Assembly: GCF_016863555.1 (NCBI RefSeq)
Contig: NZ_BOPC01000061.1
Location: 1 to 55,706, forward strand
DNA from: Micromonospora qiuiae
Lineage (GTDB): Bacteria; Actinomycetota; Actinomycetes; Mycobacteriales; Micromonosporaceae
DNA length: 55,706 bases
Direction of reading: 5' to 3'
In this document: positions 9,495 to 17,222 of the stretch, one piece after another
How the letters are laid out: the number at the start of each line of letters is the position of its first letter
How positions within the stretch are numbered: position 1 is the stretch's first letter
Notes under the pieces: generated by a model
Database searches by the model: none
Seen by the model: the letters and a program-made list of their open reading frames with translations, nothing else
What the model was told of the DNA's origin: nothing
Translations under genes and position numbers: made by a program

Positions 9495-9938
9495 CTAAGC
9501 CGGCCCCGGCTGGGCTGGGGGGACGGGAAGCTGACCGTAACTGATCGTGACGGGGCCAGTGATGGTGCTCGCAGCCGTGCCGTAGTTGGCGGTGATGTGC
9601 AGGTCGCCGGTTTTTTCATGAGCAGTTAAGGAGTACCTTCCGGACGCGGCGCCGCTCGGGTCTACCAGGCATATGAGCCGCTGAGCAGCAACGAGAACCT
9701 CGCTGTCGTTGCCAGCGCCGACCGCATCGAGGTCGCCCCCGAGACGTGACAGCAACTCACTCGGCTCAAGTACCTGGGCGTCGAGGACCTGCTCGGCATC
9801 GCGGCGCGAGGAGAGCTTCCGCCGCAGCAAGTCGCGCAACGCAGCGTACGCATCCTGAACCGCGGTATCGGCGGCCCCGGTGAGTCCTGCCGCAGCCCCG
9901 CCGGCCAGCGCCGCCACAATCAACTCAATACCGGTCAT
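9495..9938 (-). CDS. Small Bell-like effector with C-terminal amyloid-like motif
   Basis: This 147-aa protein has an N-terminal hydrophobic/amphipathic helix (MTGIELIVAALAGGAAAGL), further helices to about residue 95, a short linker and a C-terminal motif ANYGTAASTITGPVTISYG at residues 117-135. It then ends in a Pro-rich tail. This matches the plan of Bell-domain effectors, bacterial analogues of fungal HeLL/HET-S membrane-disrupting proteins, which are triggered when an NLR's amyloid motif templates their own. It lies directly upstream of the NB-ARC/TPR gene, in the same direction. The stop TAG (9495-9497) overlaps an AGGA that could serve the NLR. Function is inferred; the helical domain alone is not diagnostic. 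Confidence 0.7.
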   Translation of the reverse strand: MTGIELIVAALAGGAAAGLTGAADTAVQDAYAALRDLLRRKLSSRRDAEQVLDAQVLEPSELLSRLGGDLDAVGAGNDSEVLVAAQRLICLVDPSGAASGRYSLTAHEKTGDLHITANYGTAASTITGPVTISYGQLPVPPAQPGPA

Positions 9939-10248
9939 AACCGTCCTCGCTTCGCCGACGTAGTCATACCCGATTGTGGCATTGAGCTTCAGGACCCCCC
10001 GCGCGCATGCGGCCGTAATGGGCTACACCGATCCGGGCAACCTCGCGTGTGGCTCTGCGAGGTGAATTTGGCTTCGGCTGGGAGACATGGGGCCAACTCT
10101 CATCCGTGAAGCCACGCGTGCCTCAACGTGAGCCAGCGTCCATGTCCAGTCGATCGCCGCTCCCTGTGGTCAAATCTTGTGGGGAGCCGACACCGCCCTC
10201 GGGAGGCCGCATGGATAGGGACCTTGGCCGATCAACTTCCTCGAAGCG
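9939..10248. other. Intergenic region
   Basis: Between the divergent effector gene (minus) and a small plus-strand gene. It must hold the promoter of the effector/NLR pair. I see no repeat, RNA or convincing -35/-10 pair, only a C6 run and ordinary GC-rich sequence. Confidence 0.4.
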
Positions 10249-10554
10249 ATGCACGACCATCGGCGAACAGGAATCGGCGCCGTTCCCGACGTCGGCGAGT
10301 TGTTCGGGATCGAGCTGGACGCCCAGCAGCAGATGCACTGGCGATTGATCCTCGACAACCTTGCGGAAGAGGGCTTGATCAGGAACACGACCGGCATGGG
10401 GTACCCGGCGGCTACCCGACTCCCCAGCTGTGAGCGCTATGTCGAGGACATGCGGCGCCGACGCATGGCGCCTGCAGAACGACGGGTCGCCGCAGCGCTC
10501 GGCGGCGCGGAGCCGGTTGTGGGCCTGGTTGAACTGCTGTTTGGTCTGGGGTGA
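10249..10554 (+). CDS. Small uncharacterised protein
   Basis: A 101-aa open frame whose central part looks like a helix-rich or winged-helix-like fold (ELFGIELDAQQQMHWRLILDNLAEEGLI), followed by MGYPAATRLPSCERYVEDMRRRR. The frame is closed upstream by a TAG at about 10216, so ATG 10249 is the only reasonable start, but no clear ribosome binding site precedes it. It may be a fragment of a longer gene. It marks the left side of the conjugative element, but I cannot tell whether it belongs to it. Confidence 0.4.
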   Translation: MHDHRRTGIGAVPDVGELFGIELDAQQQMHWRLILDNLAEEGLIRNTTGMGYPAATRLPSCERYVEDMRRRRMAPAERRVAAALGGAEPVVGLVELLFGLG

Positions 10555-10825
10555 GTTCGCTGTTGGGGGGTCGTTTGAACGCGACGACGACGGTGTCGGC
10601 TTTGCCTTGTTAGCCGAGGTCGGCCAGGGGGCGTAGGTCGCCACGGACGGCTTTGAGGGTGTCGAGTAGGCCGGGGTGGGTGCGGGCCCGGTGAACCCAT
10701 CTCGTCCGTCATAGCAGGAGCCCCTTGCTGCCGTGGGCGGTGTTCGGGCGGCGGGGCCTGCTGGAGCAGATTTGCCTACCTGGGTGATTGGCGGGCATCT
10801 GTGTGGTCTTCGCGTGTGGTGGTAG

Positions 10826-11824
10826 TCAGGTGAGTTCGTGTAGGGGGTCGTGTTCGGGTGTGGGTATTCCGGGGTTGAGTGGGCCGGGTTCCTCGTCGGT
10901 GGTGGGGAGGTCGGCCAGGCGCAGGCGGTGTCCGCCGTTGCCGACGAGTCGCCAGATGGGGCCGGCGGGGCCGTGGCCGTTGACGCGGTCGCGGGCGCAG
11001 GTGGCGATGGTGAGGGTGGCCAGGGCGGCGGCGATGCGGTGGTCGCGGCCGGCGGTGTCGATCAGCCTGTGGTGGAAGTGGCGTTCCCGTTCTCGGGTGG
11101 GCAGGGAGAACAGCAGGGTGTAGTCGGGGCCGCCGTCGATGCGGAGTCGGCGGTAGGGCTCGAGCTTGTCGCGTAGCCGTGGGTGGTGTTCGGTGCCGCG
11201 GTCGTGTTCGAGCCAGAAGCCGACGTGGTGGTGGCCGGTGGTCCAGACGCCGTGGCCGTCGGGCCGTATACGGCGGCCGAACGTGGCGGTGGTCTGCTGC
11301 TCGGACCACCAGCGGGTCAGCCGGGACTGCGGATGTGATCGGCTGTGGACGAGTAGGTCGATGAAGAACTGGTTGGTTTCGATGGTGTGGCGGCGGGTGC
11401 GGTCGGACAGGACGCGGTCGGCGGCGAGGGCGACCGCTTTCGGGGTGGGTGGGGTCTCACCGCGGGCGAGGGCGACCAGGCGGGCCGACAGTCGACCGGG
11501 TACCCAGTAGACCTGGGTGGGTTGGTTGGGGTGGGCGCGCAGCACGCGGTTGATGAAGTCCATGCGGCGCAGCGTGTAGAGGCGGTGGCCGCAGGTGATC
11601 GGTGAGTCGAAAAGCACTGCGGCGATCTGGTCGGTGGTGAGTGCGGTGTGGTCGGACAGGAGGAAGGCGATGACCCGGTCGCGTGGCTGCAGCCGGGCGG
11701 AGATGTCGGCGAGGGTCGTTGTCGTACGCCGGGCCGGTGTGCGGGGGTGAGGGGGCGATGGGCGGTCCCCCGGTCGGAGAGTGTCCCCCCGGGGGGACTG
11801 TCGGGATGGTTGATCATCGGGCAT
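10826..11824 (-). CDS. Replication-relaxation family protein
   Basis: The 332-aa protein matches the actinobacterial replication-relaxation family. A winged-helix start (RDRVIAFLLSDHTALTTDQIAAVLF, then RLYTLRRMDFINRV) is followed by a region with the family's usual YWVPGRLSARLVALARGE, HTIETNQFFIDLLVHSR and a core ending in FWLEHDRGTEHHPRLRDKLEPYRRL. These proteins accompany conjugative plasmids and ICEs of actinomycetes and are thought to act in plasmid replication or DNA relaxation at transfer. ATG 11824 is preceded by AGGTG at a good distance; GTG 11833 is an alternative. It is the last gene of the leftward conjugation operon, 130-odd bases after the coupling ATPase. No classical MobF/MobP relaxase is visible, so it could fill that role. 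Confidence 0.8.
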   Translation of the reverse strand: MPDDQPSRQSPRGDTLRPGDRPSPPHPRTPARRTTTTLADISARLQPRDRVIAFLLSDHTALTTDQIAAVLFDSPITCGHRLYTLRRMDFINRVLRAHPNQPTQVYWVPGRLSARLVALARGETPPTPKAVALAADRVLSDRTRRHTIETNQFFIDLLVHSRSHPQSRLTRWWSEQQTTATFGRRIRPDGHGVWTTGHHHVGFWLEHDRGTEHHPRLRDKLEPYRRLRIDGGPDYTLLFSLPTRERERHFHHRLIDTAGRDHRIAAALATLTIATCARDRVNGHGPAGPIWRLVGNGGHRLRLADLPTTDEEPGPLNPGIPTPEHDPLHELT

Positions 11825-11956
11825 TCGTGGCACCTACTTGCACTGTTGGGTGTTCGAGGGTGAGTGGGGGCCGGCCGGGTCTGGACCGAGGCGTGGACCA
11901 GAGCCCGCCCGTCGCCAGGCCGGGCGGCATTCCGACCTGGCGGCAGCGGATGGGAT

Positions 11957-14446
11957 TCATCGGCGGCGTTGGGTGTCGGCTTGGGTGGCCAGCCGCCTGG
12001 CGAGTTGCTCGATCGCGGTGCGATCGCCTGCGCCGCCGCTGGCCGCGGCGCAGGCGGCGCGGATTTGGTCGGCGGCGCCGACGACGGGGCGGGGTGGTCG
12101 GGTGCGCAGGGTGAACGCGGCGGTTTCCCGGTTGTTGACCACGAGGCGGGCGGCGGCTTGGTAGGCGTCGAGGTGGCTGAGGTCGTGTTCGGACAGTTCG
12201 GGGAACATGTGCCGGGCCATCTGGTGGGCGTCCTCGGGCGCCACGTTGAATGTGATCTTGTTGCGGGCGTTCGCGGACAGGGCCAGTTGGGTGGGGCGGG
12301 GGAGTTGGGCGAGGTCCTGGTGGGCCAGGACGAGGCTCATCCGGTAGCCGCGGGCTTCGGCGAGCATGTCGTCTACCGATCCGGGCAGGTTCAGGAAGTT
12401 GTGGCATTCGTCGATCACGACGGTGCAGTCGCGTCGTTTGTCTTCGGGGAGTTTCGCGCGGGCGGTGGCGGCCTGCCAGGCGCGGGCGAGGACGAACGAG
12501 CCCATCAGCCGGGAGGTGTCCTCCCCGAGTTGCCCCTTGGGTAGCCGGGCGAGCAGGATTCCGCCGCTGTTGAGTAGCCGCCCCATGTCGAACGATGAGC
12601 GCGGCGTGCCGAGGGTGCGGCGGGGGAAGTCCCGTAGCAGGAACGCGCGTAGGCGGGCCATGACGGGGCCGATGACCTGAGCGCGGATGGGTGGGGGCAT
12701 GGATTCGTACCAGGTCCAGTAGCCGAGGAGCCCTTCCGGGTCGTCGAGGTCTTCGGTGAAGGCGAGGCGGAACTGTTTGTCGTTGAGCAGCGGGGGGACC
12801 AGGGCGAGGGTGGCGTTGGCCTTGCGCATCAGGGTCAGGCAGGCGACGCGCAGGGTGTCGTCGATGCGGGGCCCCCAGTGCCGTTGGAAGATCTTGGAGA
12901 AGATCGAGACGACGTTGTCCACGGCGAGGTCGTGGTCGGTGCCGGAGAGGGGGTTGAAGTAGCCGCCCTGGGCCTGGTCGGGGTCGATGAGCACGACTCG
13001 GTCGGCGACGTTCGGGTCGAGTCGGTCGAGGACGTCGGTGACCAGGTCGCCTTTGGGGTCGATGACGACGACGCCGCGGCGGGCGGCCACGTCGTCGAGG
13101 ATCATGTTGACCAGCAGAGTGCTCTTCCCGACACCGGTGGAGCCGAGGACGTGCAAGTGTTGGCGGGCGTCGACGACAGGCAGCCCGACGGCGTGTCCGC
13201 CGATTTGCGCGTGGCCGAGCTGCTTGACGCCTCGGCCGCCGGTGGTGGGAATGTCGACCGGCATCGGCATCGGCTTGGCGCGGGCCCGCAGCAGACCGGG
13301 CACTGCCACGTCGGACGGCAGGGCGGCGACGGCGGCGAGTTCGGCGGCGCCGAGCAGGTAGCCGGTGCGTAGTGGCCGGTTCGCCAGCACCGTGGTGGAG
13401 CGGGTGAGGCGGACGCGGCGCAGCCGCTGCCGGGCGGTGTAGAGGCCGTAGGCCGAGGCGACGCCGTGGGCGAGGGTCTTCAACCGGGCCCGCAGGTTCT
13501 CCTGCGGTATCTGGCGGCGGTTGGTGTGGGCGATCCCGTAGCGGATGGAGGTTTCCCACAGCTGGCCCGAGGCCAGCTTGTCCACCGCGGCGCGGGCGTC
13601 GCGGTCTCGTTCCGGGTCACCGACCGGCGGCCGGTAGGCGGTGGCGCGGCTGCCCGCCGTGGCGCGGGTCGGGCCGGGCGTGAGGAGACCAAACAGTCCC
13701 TCCAGCCAGGCCGCAGGGTCGAGAGCACCGGGGGTGCGCTGGCCGGTGCGCAGTGCTGCCGTGCCGGCGCGCAGCCGGCGGATCTGCCGGGGTGTGGCGG
13801 GGCGGGCGAGGATCTGCACGCAGGCGTACTCGTGGTCGCGCAGCCCGGACAAGGCAGAAATCAAGGGCCGCAGCGGGTCGGTGTCGTGGTCGGTGACAAT
13901 CGGATACCACGCCGGCAGGGTGGGTGTCAGGGCACCGCCCTCGGCGAGGACTCCGTTAGGGATCGGGTCTGTGGCGTCGGCGGTCGTGGTGGCGGCGCCG
14001 GGCCAGGCGCCGGCGATCGCGGCGAGGACCGGGCCGGTCGCGACGGTGCCGGGCAGCCAGATGGTGATGGTCAGCTGCCGGCCCGCCCACCGGTACTCGT
14101 AGCCGACGTGCGGGGTGCCGTAGAGCAGCCGCCGCCATCCGACCGGCCGCAGGATCTCCGCGCAGGTCGCCCACCACCTCGCGGCGCTGTCCGGCTCCAC
14201 CTCCGGCGGAGGGGTGATGGTGACCTGCTGGGCGTGCCGCTGCCAGCGTCGCTGCCGCCAGATCTGCACCTGGCCGTGGGCGACGACCGCGACCACAGCT
14301 GTCGCGGCGGCGATGGCGGCGAGCCACGGTCGGGCCGCCACCCACCCGGCCGCGGTGCCGATTGTCTCGGCGGCCGGGTTGGTTGGCGTGACAGACGACG
14401 GCAGCGGCGGGGTGGGTGCCGGGGCTGGTGGGGCGAGCCAGGTCAC
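11957..14446 (-). CDS. VirD4/TraD-type coupling ATPase of conjugative transfer
   Basis: This 829-aa protein begins at GTG 14446, overlapping the upstream stop by four bases (GTGA). There is an N-terminal Pro-rich segment, one membrane helix near residue 45 (LAAIAAATAVVAVVAHG), a Walker A (GSTGVGKST) near 435 followed by VVVIDPKGDLVTDVLDRL, and a Walker B (CTVVIDECHNF) near 670. The C-terminus contains the TraM-recognition-like region (LVLAHQDLAQLP and ITFNVAPEDAHQMARHMFPEL). Coupling proteins bring DNA and relaxase to the secretion channel. Position directly after VirB4 fits a conjugation operon. Confidence 0.88.
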   Translation of the reverse strand: MTWLAPPAPAPTPPLPSSVTPTNPAAETIGTAAGWVAARPWLAAIAAATAVVAVVAHGQVQIWRQRRWQRHAQQVTITPPPEVEPDSAARWWATCAEILRPVGWRRLLYGTPHVGYEYRWAGRQLTITIWLPGTVATGPVLAAIAGAWPGAATTTADATDPIPNGVLAEGGALTPTLPAWYPIVTDHDTDPLRPLISALSGLRDHEYACVQILARPATPRQIRRLRAGTAALRTGQRTPGALDPAAWLEGLFGLLTPGPTRATAGSRATAYRPPVGDPERDRDARAAVDKLASGQLWETSIRYGIAHTNRRQIPQENLRARLKTLAHGVASAYGLYTARQRLRRVRLTRSTTVLANRPLRTGYLLGAAELAAVAALPSDVAVPGLLRARAKPMPMPVDIPTTGGRGVKQLGHAQIGGHAVGLPVVDARQHLHVLGSTGVGKSTLLVNMILDDVAARRGVVVIDPKGDLVTDVLDRLDPNVADRVVLIDPDQAQGGYFNPLSGTDHDLAVDNVVSIFSKIFQRHWGPRIDDTLRVACLTLMRKANATLALVPPLLNDKQFRLAFTEDLDDPEGLLGYWTWYESMPPPIRAQVIGPVMARLRAFLLRDFPRRTLGTPRSSFDMGRLLNSGGILLARLPKGQLGEDTSRLMGSFVLARAWQAATARAKLPEDKRRDCTVVIDECHNFLNLPGSVDDMLAEARGYRMSLVLAHQDLAQLPRPTQLALSANARNKITFNVAPEDAHQMARHMFPELSEHDLSHLDAYQAAARLVVNNRETAAFTLRTRPPRPVVGAADQIRAACAAASGGAGDRTAIEQLARRLATQADTQRRR

Positions 14447-16275
14447 GACTCGTCCTGCGGGTCGGCGGTGCCCGTGACGCACAGCTCATGTTCTCGGTAG
14501 GAGGACACGGCGTGGCTGGCCACCCGGTTGGCCCCCGCGAGGAGAAGTCCTTCGCCGCGTTGGGCGGACAGCAGCATTCGCGCTTCTCCGCCGGTGAGGT
14601 GGAAGCTGTCGGCGACGGCGGCGATGGCCTGTGGGGCTTGGCGCATCAGCACCTGGGTGGCGCTGTTGGCGATCACGGCCTGGCCGAGGTCGGAGCCCAG
14701 CAGGTCGGCGGCGTCCTGCGTGATCACCGACAGGCCGGCGCGGCGCTTGCGGGCCGCTTTCGCCAGCCGGTTCAGAAACCGCACACCCTCACCGTCCCGG
14801 AGCAGGGTCCAGGCTTCGTCGACGATGACCAGCCGACGCGGGTCCCCGGTCGGACCGGCGGCGGGTGGGGCGTCCACGATGCGCCAGATCGCGTCCAACG
14901 CCAGGAGCATCCCGGCGGGGCGCAGCTCGTCGGCGAGGTGGCGGGTCGACCACACCACCAGATGCCCAGCAGGGTGGGTGGTGGTGGGTCCGGCGAACAG
15001 GTGACTGAAACTGCCGGTCGTCCATGGCGACAGGCGGGCAGCGAGAGTGGCCGCCGGCGGGGAACCGTCGGCGTCCAGCGCGGCGGCCACGTCACGCAGC
15101 AGCGGAGCTGGCCGCCCCCAGGTGCCCGGGTCGTTGGTGACACCCGACCCGAGGTAGGCGGTGTTGACGGCCTGGTCGAAGGCGGCGCGTTCGGCCGGAT
15201 GCATTCCACCGTCCTGCCCGGCGCCGAGCAGCACGTTGACCAGGGTGTGGGCGAACAGGGCCCGCCGGGTACGGGCGTCGGGGCGCCGGTCGTTGGCGGC
15301 GATGTCGAATGGGTTGAGCCGCACGTCCGGAGCGCCGAGGTTGATCACGGTGCCGCCGACTGCCTCGGCGAGCCGCCGGTATTCGTCCTCCGGGTCGATG
15401 ACGTGGACCTGCACCCCGTCATACAGGCTCCGCAGCGTCTCCAGTTTGATCATGTAGCTTTTGCCCGCTCCGGAGCGGGCAAGCACCACACTGTTGTGGT
15501 TGTCGGCGGCCCACCGGTCGTGCCACACGATCCCGTTGGTCGCTGGGTTCAGCCCGTACAGGACGCCGGAGGCGGTGGGGGGATCGCCGGGCAGCGGTGC
15601 GGGGAGGTCGGCGGAGGCGAGGGGCATGCCGGCGGCGAGGCTGTCGCTGTCGAACACCCGCCGCATCCCGATGCTGTCGACCCCGAGCGGCAGGGTGGAT
15701 GTCCACGCCGGCATCTGCCGCCAGGTCGCCGGGGCAGTGTCGAGCATGACCGACGCGGCGGTGGCCCGCACATGCGCCACCGACTCGGTCAACTCCTCCA
15801 AGCTCGTCGCGTGTACGGCGACGTAGTGCGCGACCCGGAACAGCCGACTCGCGCCTCGGGCCACCCGATCGGCCAGATCCGCGGCATCCGCAGCGGCGGC
15901 CTCGGTGTTCGGGTCGTCAAGACGGCCGTGCTCGGCATCCGAGCGCCTGGACGATTCCAGGCGGGCACGCTGGCGGCGCAGCCGGGACGCGGCCACCTGC
16001 GGATCGAGCGGTTCGATGTGGATGACGACGTCGGCCCGGCCGGGCCAGCCAGTCAACGCCGACAGCCAGCCCGCACCCACCTCCGCCGGATAGCCGTTGA
16101 CCAGCAGCGTCGAGGTGTAGCCGTCACCAACCTTCAAGTAGCGCGGAGTCACCTCGACGCTGGCCGGGCCGATCAACGCGGCCAGCGCGTCGTCCTGCGA
16201 CCCTGCCGACGGCGCGGCCGGCTGCGGCGTACGGGTGGGAAGCAGAGCGCGCAGCACGTTGCGAAGCTGCATCAT
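14443..16275 (-). CDS. VirB4-like ATPase of type IV secretion
   Basis: The 610-aa protein starts at ATG 16275 with a GGAGGG site just upstream; the start overlaps the previous stop (ATGA). It has an N-terminal domain (residues 40-240) with RYLKVGDGYTSTLLVNGYP, typical of actinobacterial VirB4/SCO6880-like proteins, and a Walker A (ARSGAGKSYMIKLE) near residue 264. Walker B (RRLVIVDEAWTLL) lies near 477, followed by the conserved arginine-rich loop (RKRRAGLSVITQD). VirB4 powers pilus assembly and substrate transfer at the inner face of the membrane. The larger open frame to 16950 is just the reading frame running on through the upstream gene. Confidence 0.88.
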   Translation of the reverse strand: MMQLRNVLRALLPTRTPQPAAPSAGSQDDALAALIGPASVEVTPRYLKVGDGYTSTLLVNGYPAEVGAGWLSALTGWPGRADVVIHIEPLDPQVAASRLRRQRARLESSRRSDAEHGRLDDPNTEAAAADAADLADRVARGASRLFRVAHYVAVHATSLEELTESVAHVRATAASVMLDTAPATWRQMPAWTSTLPLGVDSIGMRRVFDSDSLAAGMPLASADLPAPLPGDPPTASGVLYGLNPATNGIVWHDRWAADNHNSVVLARSGAGKSYMIKLETLRSLYDGVQVHVIDPEDEYRRLAEAVGGTVINLGAPDVRLNPFDIAANDRRPDARTRRALFAHTLVNVLLGAGQDGGMHPAERAAFDQAVNTAYLGSGVTNDPGTWGRPAPLLRDVAAALDADGSPPAATLAARLSPWTTGSFSHLFAGPTTTHPAGHLVVWSTRHLADELRPAGMLLALDAIWRIVDAPPAAGPTGDPRRLVIVDEAWTLLRDGEGVRFLNRLAKAARKRRAGLSVITQDAADLLGSDLGQAVIANSATQVLMRQAPQAIAAVADSFHLTGGEARMLLSAQRGEGLLLAGANRVASHAVSSYREHELCVTGTADPQDES

Positions 16276-17201
16276 TGCCCTCCGGTGACCGGCTCGTCCG
16301 GCAACGCCCGCTCGCCGGACAGCGGAAGGGTGTAGGGGTCGACCGCGGCGGCGAGCACGGCGGCGACCGCCGGCCCGTCCAGGACCCGGGTGGTGGCACC
16401 GACGCCCTGCAACGCGGCGGCGGCGTGCTCGGCGGCCCGCAGCACGTCGGTGTCGCGGCGGGCGCCGGTGGCGGTGTGCACGATGGTCACCGTTCGCCAC
16501 AGCGGCTGCCGCTCCTCCTCCACGTCGAGGAGAAACTCGGCGTAGTCGGCGGCGGCGTCCGCCAACGCCGGATGGGGCAGCAGATCGGCGGCGTCGGCGA
16601 TGCGCTGCGCATGCCCGGCCAGGTCCACCGGCTGGGTGGACACCACGATCTGCACCGGCGCGGTGAGGCTGTTCAACCAGCGGGCGTAGGCGCCGACCAG
16701 CGCCGCCTGCTCCGCCGGCGTACGCAAACCCAGGTTCACGGTGGTCACCGCGACCAGGGCGGCGCTGGTCCCGCCCAGGTCCACCACCCCGTTGGCGGCG
16801 ATCGCCCGCGCGGGCAGCCGCAGCAATGCCGGCGGCGCCAGGTCTGCCTCGGCCCCGATCGCGCTCGGCGCCCACCGCGGCGCCTTCGTACCCGGGTTGG
16901 GGACCTGCCGGCGCGGGGTGCGGACTGCCCGGACCGCCGCGAGGAGCCACGCGTCCAGGCTCAGGCCGTCACGACGACCCAACGCCAGGACCGTGGCGGC
17001 GCCGAGTAGCGGGATCAAGGCGGCAAGGAGGATCGGCATCGGCACATGGCCCAGCAGGGCCCGCCACAGCAGGTACGCCACCGCGGCAGCCGCCGACAGA
17101 ATGGCCACCTGCCGCGGGCTCAGCTGGTACAGCAGACGATCCGGGGCTTCGATGTCCGCGGGAATACGAGCACGAAGATCAACATCAGACATGGGAAACA
17201 T
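16272..17201 (-). CDS. PrgI-family/SCO6880-like conjugation membrane protein
   Basis: This 309-aa protein has a PrgI-like N-terminus: RIPADIEAPDRLLYQLSPRQVAIL, then two membrane helices (VAILSAAAAVAYLLWRAL; ILLAALIPLLGAATVLAL) by residue 75. A soluble domain follows with GVVDLGGTSAALVAVTTVN and a Pro/Ala-rich end. PrgI-family proteins precede VirB4 in Gram-positive conjugation operons, and the stop here overlaps the VirB4 ATG. AAGGA (17205-17209) precedes ATG 17201 closely; ATG 17192 and TTG 17204 are alternative starts. Confidence 0.75.
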   Translation of the reverse strand: MFPMSDVDLRARIPADIEAPDRLLYQLSPRQVAILSAAAAVAYLLWRALLGHVPMPILLAALIPLLGAATVLALGRRDGLSLDAWLLAAVRAVRTPRRQVPNPGTKAPRWAPSAIGAEADLAPPALLRLPARAIAANGVVDLGGTSAALVAVTTVNLGLRTPAEQAALVGAYARWLNSLTAPVQIVVSTQPVDLAGHAQRIADAADLLPHPALADAAADYAEFLLDVEEERQPLWRTVTIVHTATGARRDTDVLRAAEHAAAALQGVGATTRVLDGPAVAAVLAAAVDPYTLPLSGERALPDEPVTGGQ

Positions 17202-17222
17202 CAATCCTTGGCATCGAAGGGG

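Noticed and set aside
9600..9612. A6 run in the effector gene as a frameshift site
   Set aside because: A -1 shift there would skip the effector motif and give a sequence with no sensible content before the NLR motif; the C6 run is the better candidate.
11814..13559. 581-codon minus-strand frame
   Set aside because: Out-of-frame shadow of the coupling ATPase; Pro/Arg/His-rich without any domain.
14416..16335. Plus-strand 639-codon open frame
   Set aside because: Antisense to VirB4 with its conserved Walker motifs; composition is the usual GC-rich shadow (Gly/Arg/Val-rich, no motif).
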